This document shows positions 28,604 to 38,221 of a stretch of 64,000 bases of DNA, piece after piece. The translations under genes and the position numbers were made by a program. Source of the DNA: Acinetobacter ursingii DSM 16037 = CIP 107286. Its GTDB lineage: Bacteria; Pseudomonadota; Gammaproteobacteria; Pseudomonadales; Moraxellaceae. The stretch is taken from the NCBI RefSeq assembly GCF_000368825.1, contig NZ_KB849716.1, positions 81,936 through 145,935 of the forward strand, written 5' to 3'. Every line of letters starts with the position of its first letter. The stretch's first letter is position 1. Under the pieces are notes generated by a model. It had not been told where the DNA came from, searched no databases, and was given only the letters and a program-made list of their open reading frames with translations.

Positions 28604-29662
28604 TTAAGCCGATTGACGTAATGTGCTTTGACTCAGTTGATCAGCCATCTCTAACAATAAAGCTTCAGTTTTATCCCAACCCAAGCAACCATCTGTGACT
28701 GACTGGCCATAGGTCATATTGCATGAAATTTTTTGTTGACCGTCGACTAAATGACTTTCTAACATAACACCACGAACGTTGCTGACAGTTCGCTCTGCAA
28801 TGATTTGCTTTAATACTTCAGGTTGTTTCATCGGATCTTTTGAACTGTTGCCATGGCTACAATCAATCACCAATGGAGGCAAATCAGTTTGATGTTTCGC
28901 TTTAATTTTCTCGATCGAAGTGAGATCATAATTCGGGCCATGATTGGCACCACGTAAAATCAAATGCGCCAATGGATTACCTTTGCTTTGTAATATTGCA
29001 GGTAATCCCTGCTGATTCATTCCCAAAAATTGATGTTCATTTTCCGCCGATTGAATCGCATCTAGTGCAATCTGGATTGAACCATCGGTACCATTTTTAA
29101 AACCAATTGCGTACGGCATATGACTGGAAATTTCACGATGAATCTGTGATTCACTAGTACGTGCTCCAATTGCTCCCCAAGCCAAAAGATCATCAAAATA
29201 AGCTGTTGCCATAGGGCTTAGAATTTCACTGGCAATCGGTAAACCCATTTCAATGATCTGTAAATATAAAGCGCGTGATTTTTCCAAACCCAATTGCAAA
29301 TCAGATGATCCATCAAGATTTGGATCATACAAAAAGCCTTTCCAACCGACTGTTGTGCGTGGTTTTTCAATATAAGCGCGCATGACCAGAAAAATTTGAT
29401 CTTTAACCTGTTCTTGTAATTTGATCAATTTTGCTGCGTATTCTAATGCAGATACAGGGTCATGAATTGAACATGGACCAGTAACCACCAATAAACGTGA
29501 ATCTTTACCTGAAAGTATATTTTGAATGGTTTGACGATGTTCAGCAATTTGTTTGGCAAAAGTAGAAGATAGCGGATATGCCGCTTTTAATTCACATGGC
29601 AAGCTAAGCGAGATTTCTTTTGAAGTATTTTGTGCAATTAAAGTTTTATTGAGCGCATTCAT
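28604..29662 (-). CDS. aroG: 3-deoxy-7-phosphoheptulonate (DAHP) synthase, class I
   Basis: First enzyme of the shikimate pathway, joining phosphoenolpyruvate and erythrose 4-phosphate. The 352-residue AroFGH-type protein shows LLVVTGPCSIHDP (about 58-70), the metal/PEP block GAIGARTSESQIHRE (about 160-174), FKNGTDGS, and IDCSHGNSSKDP (about 267-278). An AAAGGAAA ribosome binding site precedes the ATG. Upstream lies a complete-looking attenuator whose leader peptide is rich in Tyr, Phe and Trp. Which amino acid feedback-inhibits the enzyme cannot be decided from the sequence, so the symbol is generic (aroF and aroH are alternatives). Confidence 0.9.
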   Translation of the reverse strand: MNALNKTLIAQNTSKEISLSLPCELKAAYPLSSTFAKQIAEHRQTIQNILSGKDSRLLVVTGPCSIHDPVSALEYAAKLIKLQEQVKDQIFLVMRAYIEKPRTTVGWKGFLYDPNLDGSSDLQLGLEKSRALYLQIIEMGLPIASEILSPMATAYFDDLLAWGAIGARTSESQIHREISSHMPYAIGFKNGTDGSIQIALDAIQSAENEHQFLGMNQQGLPAILQSKGNPLAHLILRGANHGPNYDLTSIEKIKAKHQTDLPPLVIDCSHGNSSKDPMKQPEVLKQIIAERTVSNVRGVMLESHLVDGQQKISCNMTYGQSVTDGCLGWDKTEALLLEMADQLSQSTLRQSA

Positions 29663-29833
29663 TTGACTATTTCCTTTGGACTGACTCTATTTTCAGTCCG
29701 ATCATTTATTTGAGCGATGTGGGTCTATTCAGTTGTAGGTTTTGACTAAAGTAAAACCAATAAACATTGCTAAAATATGAAGTCATCAAGTTATACACGG
29801 CACATCTCCAAAATAAAGGTATGAAATAGATAT

Positions 29834-29863
29834 AAAAAAACCTGATCGGGGTTGCCGATCAGG
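29834..29863 (-). terminator. Attenuator terminator in the DAHP synthase leader
   Basis: On the minus strand CCTGATCGG-CAACC-CCGATCAGG (29863-29841) forms a perfect nine-base stem followed by seven Ts (29840-29834). It lies 49 bases after the stop codon of the leader peptide and 171 bases before aroG, so it can only act on the aroG transcript. GGCAAC in the left stem and loop (29856-29851) is complementary to GTTGCC at 29882-29877 and at 29912-29907, giving alternative folds. Confidence 0.88.
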
Positions 29864-29911
29864 TATTAACTTGAAGGGCAACTATTTTGCTGCCCGAATG
29901 CGTTCAGGCAA

Positions 29912-29992
29912 CTATTTAAATTGCCAAAAGTAATAATAAGCGTTGTTGATCATAGGTTGTTTTAACATTGCTATTTCAGTTAAATAAAACAT
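29912..29992 (-). CDS. Aromatic leader peptide of the DAHP synthase attenuator
   Basis: A 26-codon frame, ATG at 29992-29990 and TAG at 29914-29912. Residues 18-25 read AYYYFWQF: three tyrosines, two phenylalanines and one tryptophan in eight codons, and Phe-Tyr also follow the start. It lies between a good promoter and an intrinsic terminator, as in trp and phe operon attenuators. TGGCAA within the control codons is complementary to TTGCC at 29911-29907, giving the usual 1:2 pairing that a stalled ribosome would block. The ribosome binding site (AAG) is weak. Confidence 0.85.
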   Translation of the reverse strand: MFYLTEIAMLKQPMINNAYYYFWQFK

Positions 29993-30004
29993 ATCTTGAT
30001 GCCA

Positions 30005-30033
30005 AACATACTCTGTGTTTGGGAAATTGACAA
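30005..30033 (-). promoter_or_regulatory. Sigma-70 promoter of the DAHP synthase leader
   Basis: On the minus strand TTGTCA (30033-30028) and TATGTT (30010-30005) are separated by 17 bases. Transcription would start near 29998, just before the leader peptide ATG. Confidence 0.7.
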
Positions 30034-30162
30034 GTGTTTTTCATAATTTATTTATTGACGAATAAATATACAAAGCATTAAGATGAGCATTCCCCTTTTG
30101 CTCAATTGAGTTTCTGCCAATGAAGTAAGTCCTATTTTTATCAATTTCACTTTCTTGTAATT

Positions 30163-30228
30163 GATGTACAAAATAGACTTCTACTTTGTTGTTTTACCTA
30201 TTTTTATTTACTTTCTATTTTGTACATC
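30163..30228. repeat. 15-bp inverted repeat in the ABC-F gene leader
   Basis: GATGTACAAAATAGA (30163-30177) and TCTATTTTGTACATC (30214-30228) are perfect reverse complements, 36 bases apart. The right arm ends about ten bases before the GAGGAGG ribosome binding site (30238-30244) of the ABC-F gene. A 39-codon upstream frame (ATG 30164, TAG 30281-30283) begins in the left arm and overlaps the gene's start in another frame. Confidence 0.65.
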
Positions 30229-30248
30229 CTGTTGTATGAGGAGGTCTT

Positions 30249-31850
30249 ATGACCCAACAGGCGTGTATTATTCAGCAGCTTAGCTTAGACATTCATTCCA
30301 AAAATATTTTTGATCAACTTCACTTTAATCTTCCCATACAGCAATGCACCGGTCTCATTGGTCGTAATGGTCAAGGTAAATCACTCTTAATGCAGTGTTT
30401 GGCGCAAGTTTCTAAATTCAGCTTTATTGGACAGATTCATTGGCAATGTCCTGTCGCATATCTATCTCAATTCAACCGACTAAGGGGTAATACCATTGCT
30501 CAAGTATTGGATATTCAAAATTTAGTTGATGCTTTTAAACGGATCGAAAATAGTTCAGCTTCATTTCAGGATTACGATCTGGTCGAAGATAAATGGCACT
30601 TACCTTACGAATGGCAACAGCAATTAGAACAGGCAGGATTACCCCTTGATCTTAACTTTTCTGTACATTTATTGAGTGAAGGACAGAAAACCAAACTGGC
30701 TCTATGTCGCTTATTTGCCTTAAAGGATCATTATCTTTTATTGGATGAGCCCAGCAATCATCTGGATTGTGTCAGTAGAAAATGGTTAATTTCATGTTTA
30801 AAAGCGCATACCATGGGATCTTTAATTATTAGTCATGATCGTTTGTTATTAGATGAAATGCAGCATATCTTGGAATTTAATGAGTTTGGTATTTCCCATT
30901 TCTCTGGAAACTACACCCATTATGCGAAACAATCAGCTTTACAACGTCACGCTCTTGAACAGGATATTGAGCAAGAAAAACGTCAACTCAAGCAACAGGT
31001 TGTACAACAACATCAAATATTGATGAAGAATCAAAAAAGACAGGCTAGCGCAAACAAAAAGCGCAAAACAGGATCACAAGCGAAAGTCATTTTGGATTTT
31101 AAACGAGAGCAGGCAACTCAACAATCAGGTCAACTTATTCGACAACAACAGCGTCAGTTACATCAGGAACAGTTATCGCTTTGCAATAAAAAACAGCGAC
31201 TAGAAACAGTTAAATCGCAGCAATTTGAATTTTCATCTGCTGTTCAAAAATCAGGTGAAATTTTGAGATTAGCAAACACGCCTCATCCCTATTTACAAAA
31301 TGCTCACTTCAATTTTTCTTTACAGTCCAAAGAAAAAATTCATTTGGTAGGTGAAAATGGAAGTGGAAAATCTACTTTGCTTAGAATTTTATCTAGAGAT
31401 TCTTCAAATGAAAATCATGATTCTTTAAGTTTAAGTCGTAGCTTGTATCTAGATCAAAACTTTAGCTTTTTAGATCAACGGCTGTCAGCACTTGAGAATT
31501 TAATGGATTTAAACCCAGATCAAACAGCAGAGTTTTGGAGAAATTTGCTGGGGCAATTACGATTGCGTGGAGATAAAGTATTACAGCCATTATCCGAATT
31601 GAGTGGTGGTGAACAATTAAAAGTCGCTTTAATTGCCATGGCTCATCCATTAAATTCAATTGATCTTTTACTATTGGATGAACCAGAAAACCATCTTGAT
31701 ATAGAGTCCTGAGAACTGCTGGCAAAATCAATTCAAAGTTTTAATGGCGCAATTATATTAGTATCTCATGATGATTATTTTGTAAAACAATGTGGAATCA
31801 TCCATGAGGTCAAGATTGCAGCTCTTTTAAATGAACGAAGAGCGTCGTGA
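30249..31850 (+). pseudogene. ABC-F family ATPase gene interrupted by a late nonsense codon
   Basis: Soluble protein with two ABC ATPase domains and no membrane part. NBD1 has Walker A GLIGRNGQGKSLL (about 36-48), a variant signature LLSEGQ, and Walker B HYLLLDEPSNHLD. A Lys/Gln-rich linker (about 235-310) follows. NBD2 has HLVGENGSGKSTLL, LSGGEQLKVAL and LLLLDEPENHLDIES. The frame then meets TGA at 31710-31712. In the same frame, 45 more codons (ELLAKSIQSF...ILVSHDDYF...) supply the missing H-loop and end at TGA 31848-31850 inside the terminator. CGA to TGA, restoring IESRELL, is the simplest explanation. ABC-F proteins act on ribosomes, some giving antibiotic resistance; this one is probably impaired unless the stop is read through. 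Confidence 0.8.
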
Positions 31851-31865
31851 CGACGCTCTTGTTTA
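31838..31865 (+). terminator. Terminator overlapping the original end of the ABC-F gene
   Basis: AAGAGCGTCG-TGA-CGACGCTCTT, a ten-base perfect stem, followed by GTTTATTT. The loop TGA is the in-frame stop of the uninterrupted ABC-F frame, which supports 31850 as the ancestral gene end. Confidence 0.85.
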
Positions 31866-31910
31866 TTTGCATTTGTTATTTTGGTTCAGATTAGAAATAC
31901 ACAAGCTTGG

Positions 31911-33315
<1,405 letters not shown>

Positions 33316-33339
33316 AAGCCCTCTCTTTTGCATCTTTTT

Positions 33340-33361
33340 ATACTATACCCCAGTATAGTAT
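33340..33361. promoter_or_regulatory. FrmR operator
   Basis: ATACTATAC-CCCA-GTATAGTAT: perfect nine-base arms around a C-rich centre, 25 bases before the frmR start. The A/T arms around a C-run are the usual CsoR/RcnR/FrmR operator layout. Confidence 0.85.
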
Positions 33362-33607
33362 ATCTATTAATTCAAACAATAAAGCAAATGGACAATAAAA
33401 TTTTAGATATAACTATTAAATGACTACAAAAAAACAACTAAATATCTGATCTTACATGTGAAATATCAATATCATATAGATATATCCTCACCATCTGAAA
33501 ATAGCGTTTTTCTAAAATAGAAAACCAAATAACAGGAGACAAATGTTTGTAATAAAAATTTATGACGGATTGAATATGATAAGAAATATTTTGAGAGATA
33601 CAGACTT

Positions 33608-35050
33608 ATGAACTTTGACTGGTTAAATGATCAAGATGCGGTAAAAAAAATAGAACAAGGTTTAACCGCTTATGTCGCTTTAGATGATGCTTTTGTTAGT
33701 ATTGCATCACGAATTTTTTTGATTCGGAACGCCAAGCGAACTCTCGATTTACAATATTATATATGGAATAACGATTTTATTGGTCAGCTCATGTTGAATG
33801 AGTTATACAAGGCAGCAAACCGAGGGATTAAGATTCGGTTACTGATCGATGATCAAAACGGAAATGGACTCGATCCTATTTTACGGGCACTTTCAGACAA
33901 CCCAGCTTTTGAAATTCGCCTATTTAATCCTTACAAATTCAGAAAGTTACGTGTACTAGATTACTTATTTAGAGCAAAAGCAATTAATCATCGAATGCAC
34001 AATAAACTGATCATTGCTGATGATTGTATTGCTGTCACAGGCGGGCGTAATATTAGTGGCGAATATTTTGAAGCTGGTAACGAATTTCAATTTTTTGATC
34101 TGGATATTCTTTTTTATGGAACTGCTGTCACTCATGCGGTCGATGTATTTCAAAACTTCTGGAATTTCTCGTTAAGTCTACCTATTCGACATTTTGTCGG
34201 GGCTACAAAATCGAATGATGAATCAAAACTAAAACAGCTTTTTAAGCAATTCAATGAAATTGATACGCCAGTTGAAAAGAAAATTTATGAAGCTCAAAGT
34301 GAATTAGATAATATATTAAAAAATTATTCATTACGATGGAAGAAAGCTTATTTCGTTGCAGATGTTCCACAGAAAATTTTAGGTGAATCGAGACAGGATG
34401 AATTAATTTATCATCAAATTGCTCAGCTTATGGGCTACCCTTCAAATCATCTAGAATTGGTTTCTGCTTATTTTGTACCCACTCGCTCAGGTACAGCTTT
34501 TTTAAGTAAGCAAAGTCGACAAGGCATAAAAATACGCATTTTAACCAATTCATTCATTGCAAATGATGTTGCCATTGTCCATGCTTTCTATAGTAAATAT
34601 CGTCAAGCTTTACTGGAAAGTGGCGTCAAACTTTACGAGTTAAAATCCATTATTCCGAGAAAAAAACCAACATGGTATGAAAAACTAACTGGTCGAGTGA
34701 TACCTGCTAAAGGAAAAAGTAATTCAAGCTTACACGCAAAATTTTTTGATATCGAAGGCAAAGTGTTTATCGGTTCATTCAACTTTGATCCACGTTCTGC
34801 GCATATTAATACTGAAGTTGGATTGGTTGTTGAATCTGAAGAACTTCAACAAAATATTACTGATGATCTTGACAAATTTTTACCATTAACATGCTATGAG
34901 TTGAGTCTGGATGAACAAGGCAATGTGATCTGGACAGAATATCTTGAGAATGGTGAAACCATAAAATACGCTCATGACCCTAAAACCACAAAATTTCAAC
35001 GTCTTGTAATGAAATTTATGGCTTGCTTACCTATTGAATGGATGATGTGA
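33608..35050 (+). CDS. Phospholipase D / cardiolipin synthase-like protein
   Basis: A 480-residue protein with two HKD domains and no signal peptide. The first motif is HNKLIIADD (about residue 130) followed by GGRNISGEYF. The second is HAKFFDIEG (about 375) followed by GSFNFDPRSAHINTE. The second motif has Glu where HxKxxxxD expects Asp, a conservative change. Enzymes of this family transfer phosphatidyl groups, for example in cardiolipin synthesis; the exact reaction is not certain. It is a single gene whose stop codon abuts that of the convergent methyltransferase. Confidence 0.82.
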   Translation: MNFDWLNDQDAVKKIEQGLTAYVALDDAFVSIASRIFLIRNAKRTLDLQYYIWNNDFIGQLMLNELYKAANRGIKIRLLIDDQNGNGLDPILRALSDNPAFEIRLFNPYKFRKLRVLDYLFRAKAINHRMHNKLIIADDCIAVTGGRNISGEYFEAGNEFQFFDLDILFYGTAVTHAVDVFQNFWNFSLSLPIRHFVGATKSNDESKLKQLFKQFNEIDTPVEKKIYEAQSELDNILKNYSLRWKKAYFVADVPQKILGESRQDELIYHQIAQLMGYPSNHLELVSAYFVPTRSGTAFLSKQSRQGIKIRILTNSFIANDVAIVHAFYSKYRQALLESGVKLYELKSIIPRKKPTWYEKLTGRVIPAKGKSNSSLHAKFFDIEGKVFIGSFNFDPRSAHINTEVGLVVESEELQQNITDDLDKFLPLTCYELSLDEQGNVIWTEYLENGETIKYAHDPKTTKFQRLVMKFMACLPIEWMM

Positions 35051-35671
35051 TTAGACTTTACATTCAAATACGCATAAGCCCTGTATTTCTAATTGAATAT
35101 CAATGGAAATAAAGCCTGCCTGTTTTAAGACTGATAAATGTTCAGTTTTAGACATATACAGCTCATTATTTTGCATCGCGTCTTCAGCAAAAAGATGATC
35201 ACACATAAAATAAGTTGCTTTCGGTTTGAGTAAACTGATTACTGCCTTATGGAAGTCTAATGCATGGCTTTTATGTCTTAATTCATGTAAAGCCTGATGA
35301 ATAATAATATAGTCAAATTGGTCTAGGCTCTTTTGCCAGTTTGCTTGCTTGAAATCACCCAACAAGTAAGTCGCTCGTTGAGATTCATTTGGGCTAAGCT
35401 TTTGCAAAGCTAGCGTATGCATGACTTCTGAAAAATCAAAGGCTGTATATTGAATATTAGGTAAACGTTCTAATAAATACTTACCTAAAAATCCTGGCCC
35501 TGATCCTAGCTCTAAAACTTTTAACTGAGCATCAGTACCTTGCGCAATTTTTTGTGCATAATAATCAAAAAAATCATAACGCCACGGTCGCTTAAGATTT
35601 GCCGTTAACTCCCACTGTTTTGCGTCCTGATATTTTTTTAAATCTATTGGACTTGGAACATCGATATTCAT
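35051..35671 (-). CDS. Class I SAM-dependent methyltransferase
   Basis: A 206-residue protein with a Rossmann-type methyltransferase fold: motif I LKVLELGSGPGFLGKYLL (about 51-68), an acidic end of strand 2 in YTAFDFSE, and a motif near DYIIIHQALHEL. The substrate is not recognisable. It begins 20 bases after the DNA glycosylase gene and may be cotranscribed with it. Confidence 0.75.
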   Translation of the reverse strand: MNIDVPSPIDLKKYQDAKQWELTANLKRPWRYDFFDYYAQKIAQGTDAQLKVLELGSGPGFLGKYLLERLPNIQYTAFDFSEVMHTLALQKLSPNESQRATYLLGDFKQANWQKSLDQFDYIIIHQALHELRHKSHALDFHKAVISLLKPKATYFMCDHLFAEDAMQNNELYMSKTEHLSVLKQAGFISIDIQLEIQGLCVFECKV

Positions 35672-35692
35672 TTTTTTCTCTTTGATTTTTCT

Positions 35693-36289
35693 TTAAATTA
35701 AACCAATATTTTCAAAGAGTACACGATAAGCTTCTGCTTTTTTTTCGAGCGCTAAAGGATAAGCTCTGGACGATGACGGCATACGATACAAATCAAGCCA
35801 CCGACCTACAAAATAAGTTTGAGTAGATTGCCCTATCTGTGGCTTTTCGGTATTTTTAGGTAAAGACAGCATCAATGTATCCGTGGCTTTATCACCCGTT
35901 GTCATCAGCGTATTGCACAAAGGAATTTGCTCAAGTAAATCCTGTAAATTGGTCGGTGTCACAATCTGTAAAAACTTATCAGAAGCATTACCTTTTAAGC
36001 GTTGAACTTGAACAGCAGTATCAAAAATGGCAATCCCCTTTTCAATTAAAAAATCATGGATTTGCTGCTGCTTAAAATTTTTATTTTTGAGATCTAAAAA
36101 ATAATTTTTATCATCAAAGAACAAATAACCAAAGATCCGCCACATGTCATTTTGATAATTTGGGTAATAAAAATTCATTTTCCAGCGTTCTTTGGGTGGT
36201 GGAAAGCTACCTAACATCAGTAGTTTTGCATTGCTTGGTAAAAATGGTTGAAGTGGATGTGACTCTATTTCGAACTCAAAGTTATTCAT
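35693..36289 (-). CDS. Uracil-DNA glycosylase superfamily protein (deoxyinosine glycosylase-like)
   Basis: A 198-residue base-excision repair type protein. The N-terminal motif LLMLGSFPPPKERWKMNFYYPNYQNDMWRIFG (about 24-55) matches the family 6 / hypoxanthine-DNA glycosylase pattern, and the C-terminal YRMPSSSRAYPLALEKK (about 168-184) fits the second active-site loop with its S-S-S/P motif. It probably removes deaminated bases. The precise substrate is inferred from motif likeness only. Confidence 0.7.
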   Translation of the reverse strand: MNNFEFEIESHPLQPFLPSNAKLLMLGSFPPPKERWKMNFYYPNYQNDMWRIFGYLFFDDKNYFLDLKNKNFKQQQIHDFLIEKGIAIFDTAVQVQRLKGNASDKFLQIVTPTNLQDLLEQIPLCNTLMTTGDKATDTLMLSLPKNTEKPQIGQSTQTYFVGRWLDLYRMPSSSRAYPLALEKKAEAYRVLFENIGLI

Positions 36290-36435
36290 ACTATCTTTTT
36301 AGGGCGCTTAAATAAATTTTTAGATATTTTGCCTTGTAATGATCATCAAAGTAAATTTTTAAAGACTTGAATTTTATTATTTTGCATAATTATATGATTT
36401 ACATAAACTAACTCTAATTGAAAATATACAACAAT

Positions 36436-36462
36436 ATAAAAAGCCCATTGTAAAATGGGCTC
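36436..36462 (-). terminator. Terminator after the small membrane protein gene
   Basis: On the minus strand AGCCCAT-TTTACA-ATGGGCT followed by TTTTTA. It lies about 30 bases after the stop codon of the gene at 36490-36693. Confidence 0.8.
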
Positions 36463-36489
36463 TTGAAAATAATTTGAGTAAATAAAGAA

Positions 36490-36693
36490 TTAGTTAACTA
36501 ATTCAGGGTTTAATTCATCATCTTTAGCAAGTAAAACCGAGAAGACAATTGGCACACCCAAAATTAGAGGAACAACAATGATCCACAAATCAATACTGAG
36601 CTTTGCAGGAAATAAAAAGTGAATCCCTAGAGCAAATACGATAAGTACTGCCACCAAAATCCCCATGAAACGCGTCGCAAATTTTAAAAGCAT
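36490..36693 (-). CDS. Small two-helix membrane protein of unknown function
   Basis: A 67-residue protein with two hydrophobic segments (about 8-29, FMGILVAVLIVFALGIHFLF, and 36-55, LWIIVVPLILGVPIVFSVLL) and a short acidic tail (AKDDELNPELVN). No family is recognised. It is bounded by a 200-base gap and its own terminator downstream, which supports it being a real single gene. Confidence 0.6.
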   Translation of the reverse strand: MLLKFATRFMGILVAVLIVFALGIHFLFPAKLSIDLWIIVVPLILGVPIVFSVLLAKDDELNPELVN

Positions 36694-36970
36694 GTTTTAA
36701 ATCTCTTGTGGTTAAAATTATGTTTAAATTATAGGCTTTATTTGTGGAAAATCCTATTTGTTCAAGAAATACAATCAATAAATTTACAAAATATAAAGTT
36801 TATTTTCAAAACATCTTAAAAATAAAAAATTGGCAATTTAAAATTTGTGCAATGAATGCGTTAAGAAAAATTTGAATATTGTTGAAATGCTTGCTTTGAT
36901 ACAAGGATGATTATTTTAAGTGAAATCCAAAACTTAAATCACAACAAAAGATACTTATTGAGAGAAGATA

Positions 36971-37414
36971 ATGAACATACGTCCAGTAACAAAAAATGAT
37001 TTCAATGAATGGCTTCAGCTGTGGAAAGGTTATCAGGTATTTTACAAGGCGGCGATCAGTGATGAGATAACCAAAACCACGTTTGACAGATTTCAGGATG
37101 CGCAAGAACCTGTATATTGTTTAGTTATAGAAAATGAAGAAAAACAATTGATTGGATTGGTACATTATATTTTTCATCGTAGCACATGGACGATTGAAAA
37201 TTATTGTTATTTACAGGACTTGTTTGTTGATCCCAAACATCGAGCGTCTGGCTTAGGGCGCAAGCTGATTGAAGCCGTTTATGCAGAGGCCGAAAAAAAT
37301 CATTGTTCGCGTGTTTATTGGTTGACACAGGAAAATAACGAACAGGCGCGGATGTTATATGATCGTATTGCAGATCAAACTGGTTTTATTCAATATCGAA
37401 AATTATTCAAATAA
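36971..37414 (+). CDS. GNAT family N-acetyltransferase
   Basis: A 147-residue acetyltransferase. The acetyl-CoA-binding motif A is LQDLFVDPKHRASGLGRKLIEAVYAEAEKN (about 81-110), with the R-x-x-G-x-G/A loop, and the C-terminal YWLTQENNEQARMLYDRIA is the usual motif B. The substrate is unknown. AGAG at 36961-36964 is a likely ribosome binding site. Confidence 0.83.
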   Translation: MNIRPVTKNDFNEWLQLWKGYQVFYKAAISDEITKTTFDRFQDAQEPVYCLVIENEEKQLIGLVHYIFHRSTWTIENYCYLQDLFVDPKHRASGLGRKLIEAVYAEAEKNHCSRVYWLTQENNEQARMLYDRIADQTGFIQYRKLFK

Positions 37415-37417
37415 TCT

Positions 37418-37457
37418 AAAAAAACAGGAGATAGCATAAAATTTAATGCTATCTCCT
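37418..37457 (-). terminator. Terminator of the acyl-CoA dehydrogenase operon
   Basis: AGGAGATAGCAT and ATGCTATCTCCT form a perfect 12-base stem with an eight-base AT loop; on the minus strand it is followed by TTTTTTT. It lies about nine bases after the SDR stop codon. Confidence 0.88.
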
Positions 37458-37465
37458 AGAGATTT

Positions 37466-38209
37466 CTAGCCTAATTTATTGACCAGTCTTAATGGCAATA
37501 CTTTCATGGCAATCCCCATTGGCAACCACGGCCATTGTGGGACATAAGCTTTCACAGGTTCTTTTTCAATAGCTTTAACCAAAAGACGTGATCCCGTTTT
37601 TTCATCGACTTCAAATGGCAAATGTTTAGCGCCTTCATTTAACTCGGTACGAATATATCCGGGGAAAATGGTAGAAACTTTAATGGGCGTATCAATCAAT
37701 TCAGCACGGATGCCTTCAGCCAAGTGAGCCACTGCTGCCTTACTGGCTGCATAAGTTGAAAGGTGTTTTGGTAACCCCCGCATCGCGCTCATGGATGAAA
37801 TCACCACCAAATGCCCTGATTTTTGTTGACGGAAAATTTCAACAGCAGCTTCACACTGCGCAAGTGCAGAAATAAAATTGGTTTCAGCAGTGGCTCGATT
37901 AATTTCAAAGTTGCCTTTACCAATACGCCGTCCATTGCCCACACCTGCATTGACAATAATTCGATCTAATTGACCAAATTCTTGTTTAAACGCTTTAAAA
38001 ACTTCAAATACCTGATCGTAATCTGTGACATCTAAAATTTTTGCAATCACTTTGATGCCATATTCGCTTTGCAGTTCCGTTTGAAGTTCCTGTAAGCGCT
38101 CTAAACGCCGGGCACAGATCGCAAGATTATAGCCTTTCTTTGCAAATTCTCTTGCCATGCCTGCTCCAAGTCCAGAGCTTGCTCCCGTGATTAAAATCGT
38201 TTTTGCCAT
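37466..38209 (-). CDS. Short-chain dehydrogenase/reductase
   Basis: A 247-residue SDR enzyme. The cofactor motif is TGASSGLGAGMAREFA (about 7-22), and the catalytic Ser and YAASK (Ser near 140, YxxxK near 153-157) are intact. It is the last gene of the four-gene operon that begins with the acyl-CoA dehydrogenase, so it probably reduces or oxidises an intermediate of lipid or acyl catabolism. The terminator follows directly. Confidence 0.83.
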   Translation of the reverse strand: MAKTILITGASSGLGAGMAREFAKKGYNLAICARRLERLQELQTELQSEYGIKVIAKILDVTDYDQVFEVFKAFKQEFGQLDRIIVNAGVGNGRRIGKGNFEINRATAETNFISALAQCEAAVEIFRQQKSGHLVVISSMSAMRGLPKHLSTYAASKAAVAHLAEGIRAELIDTPIKVSTIFPGYIRTELNEGAKHLPFEVDEKTGSRLLVKAIEKEPVKAYVPQWPWLPMGIAMKVLPLRLVNKLG

Positions 38210-38221
38210 GATAAAATCCTT

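Noticed and set aside
30120..30130. ATG-AAG-TAA minimal upstream frame before the ABC-F gene
   Set aside because: A three-codon frame in AT-rich DNA is expected by chance and has no ribosome binding site.
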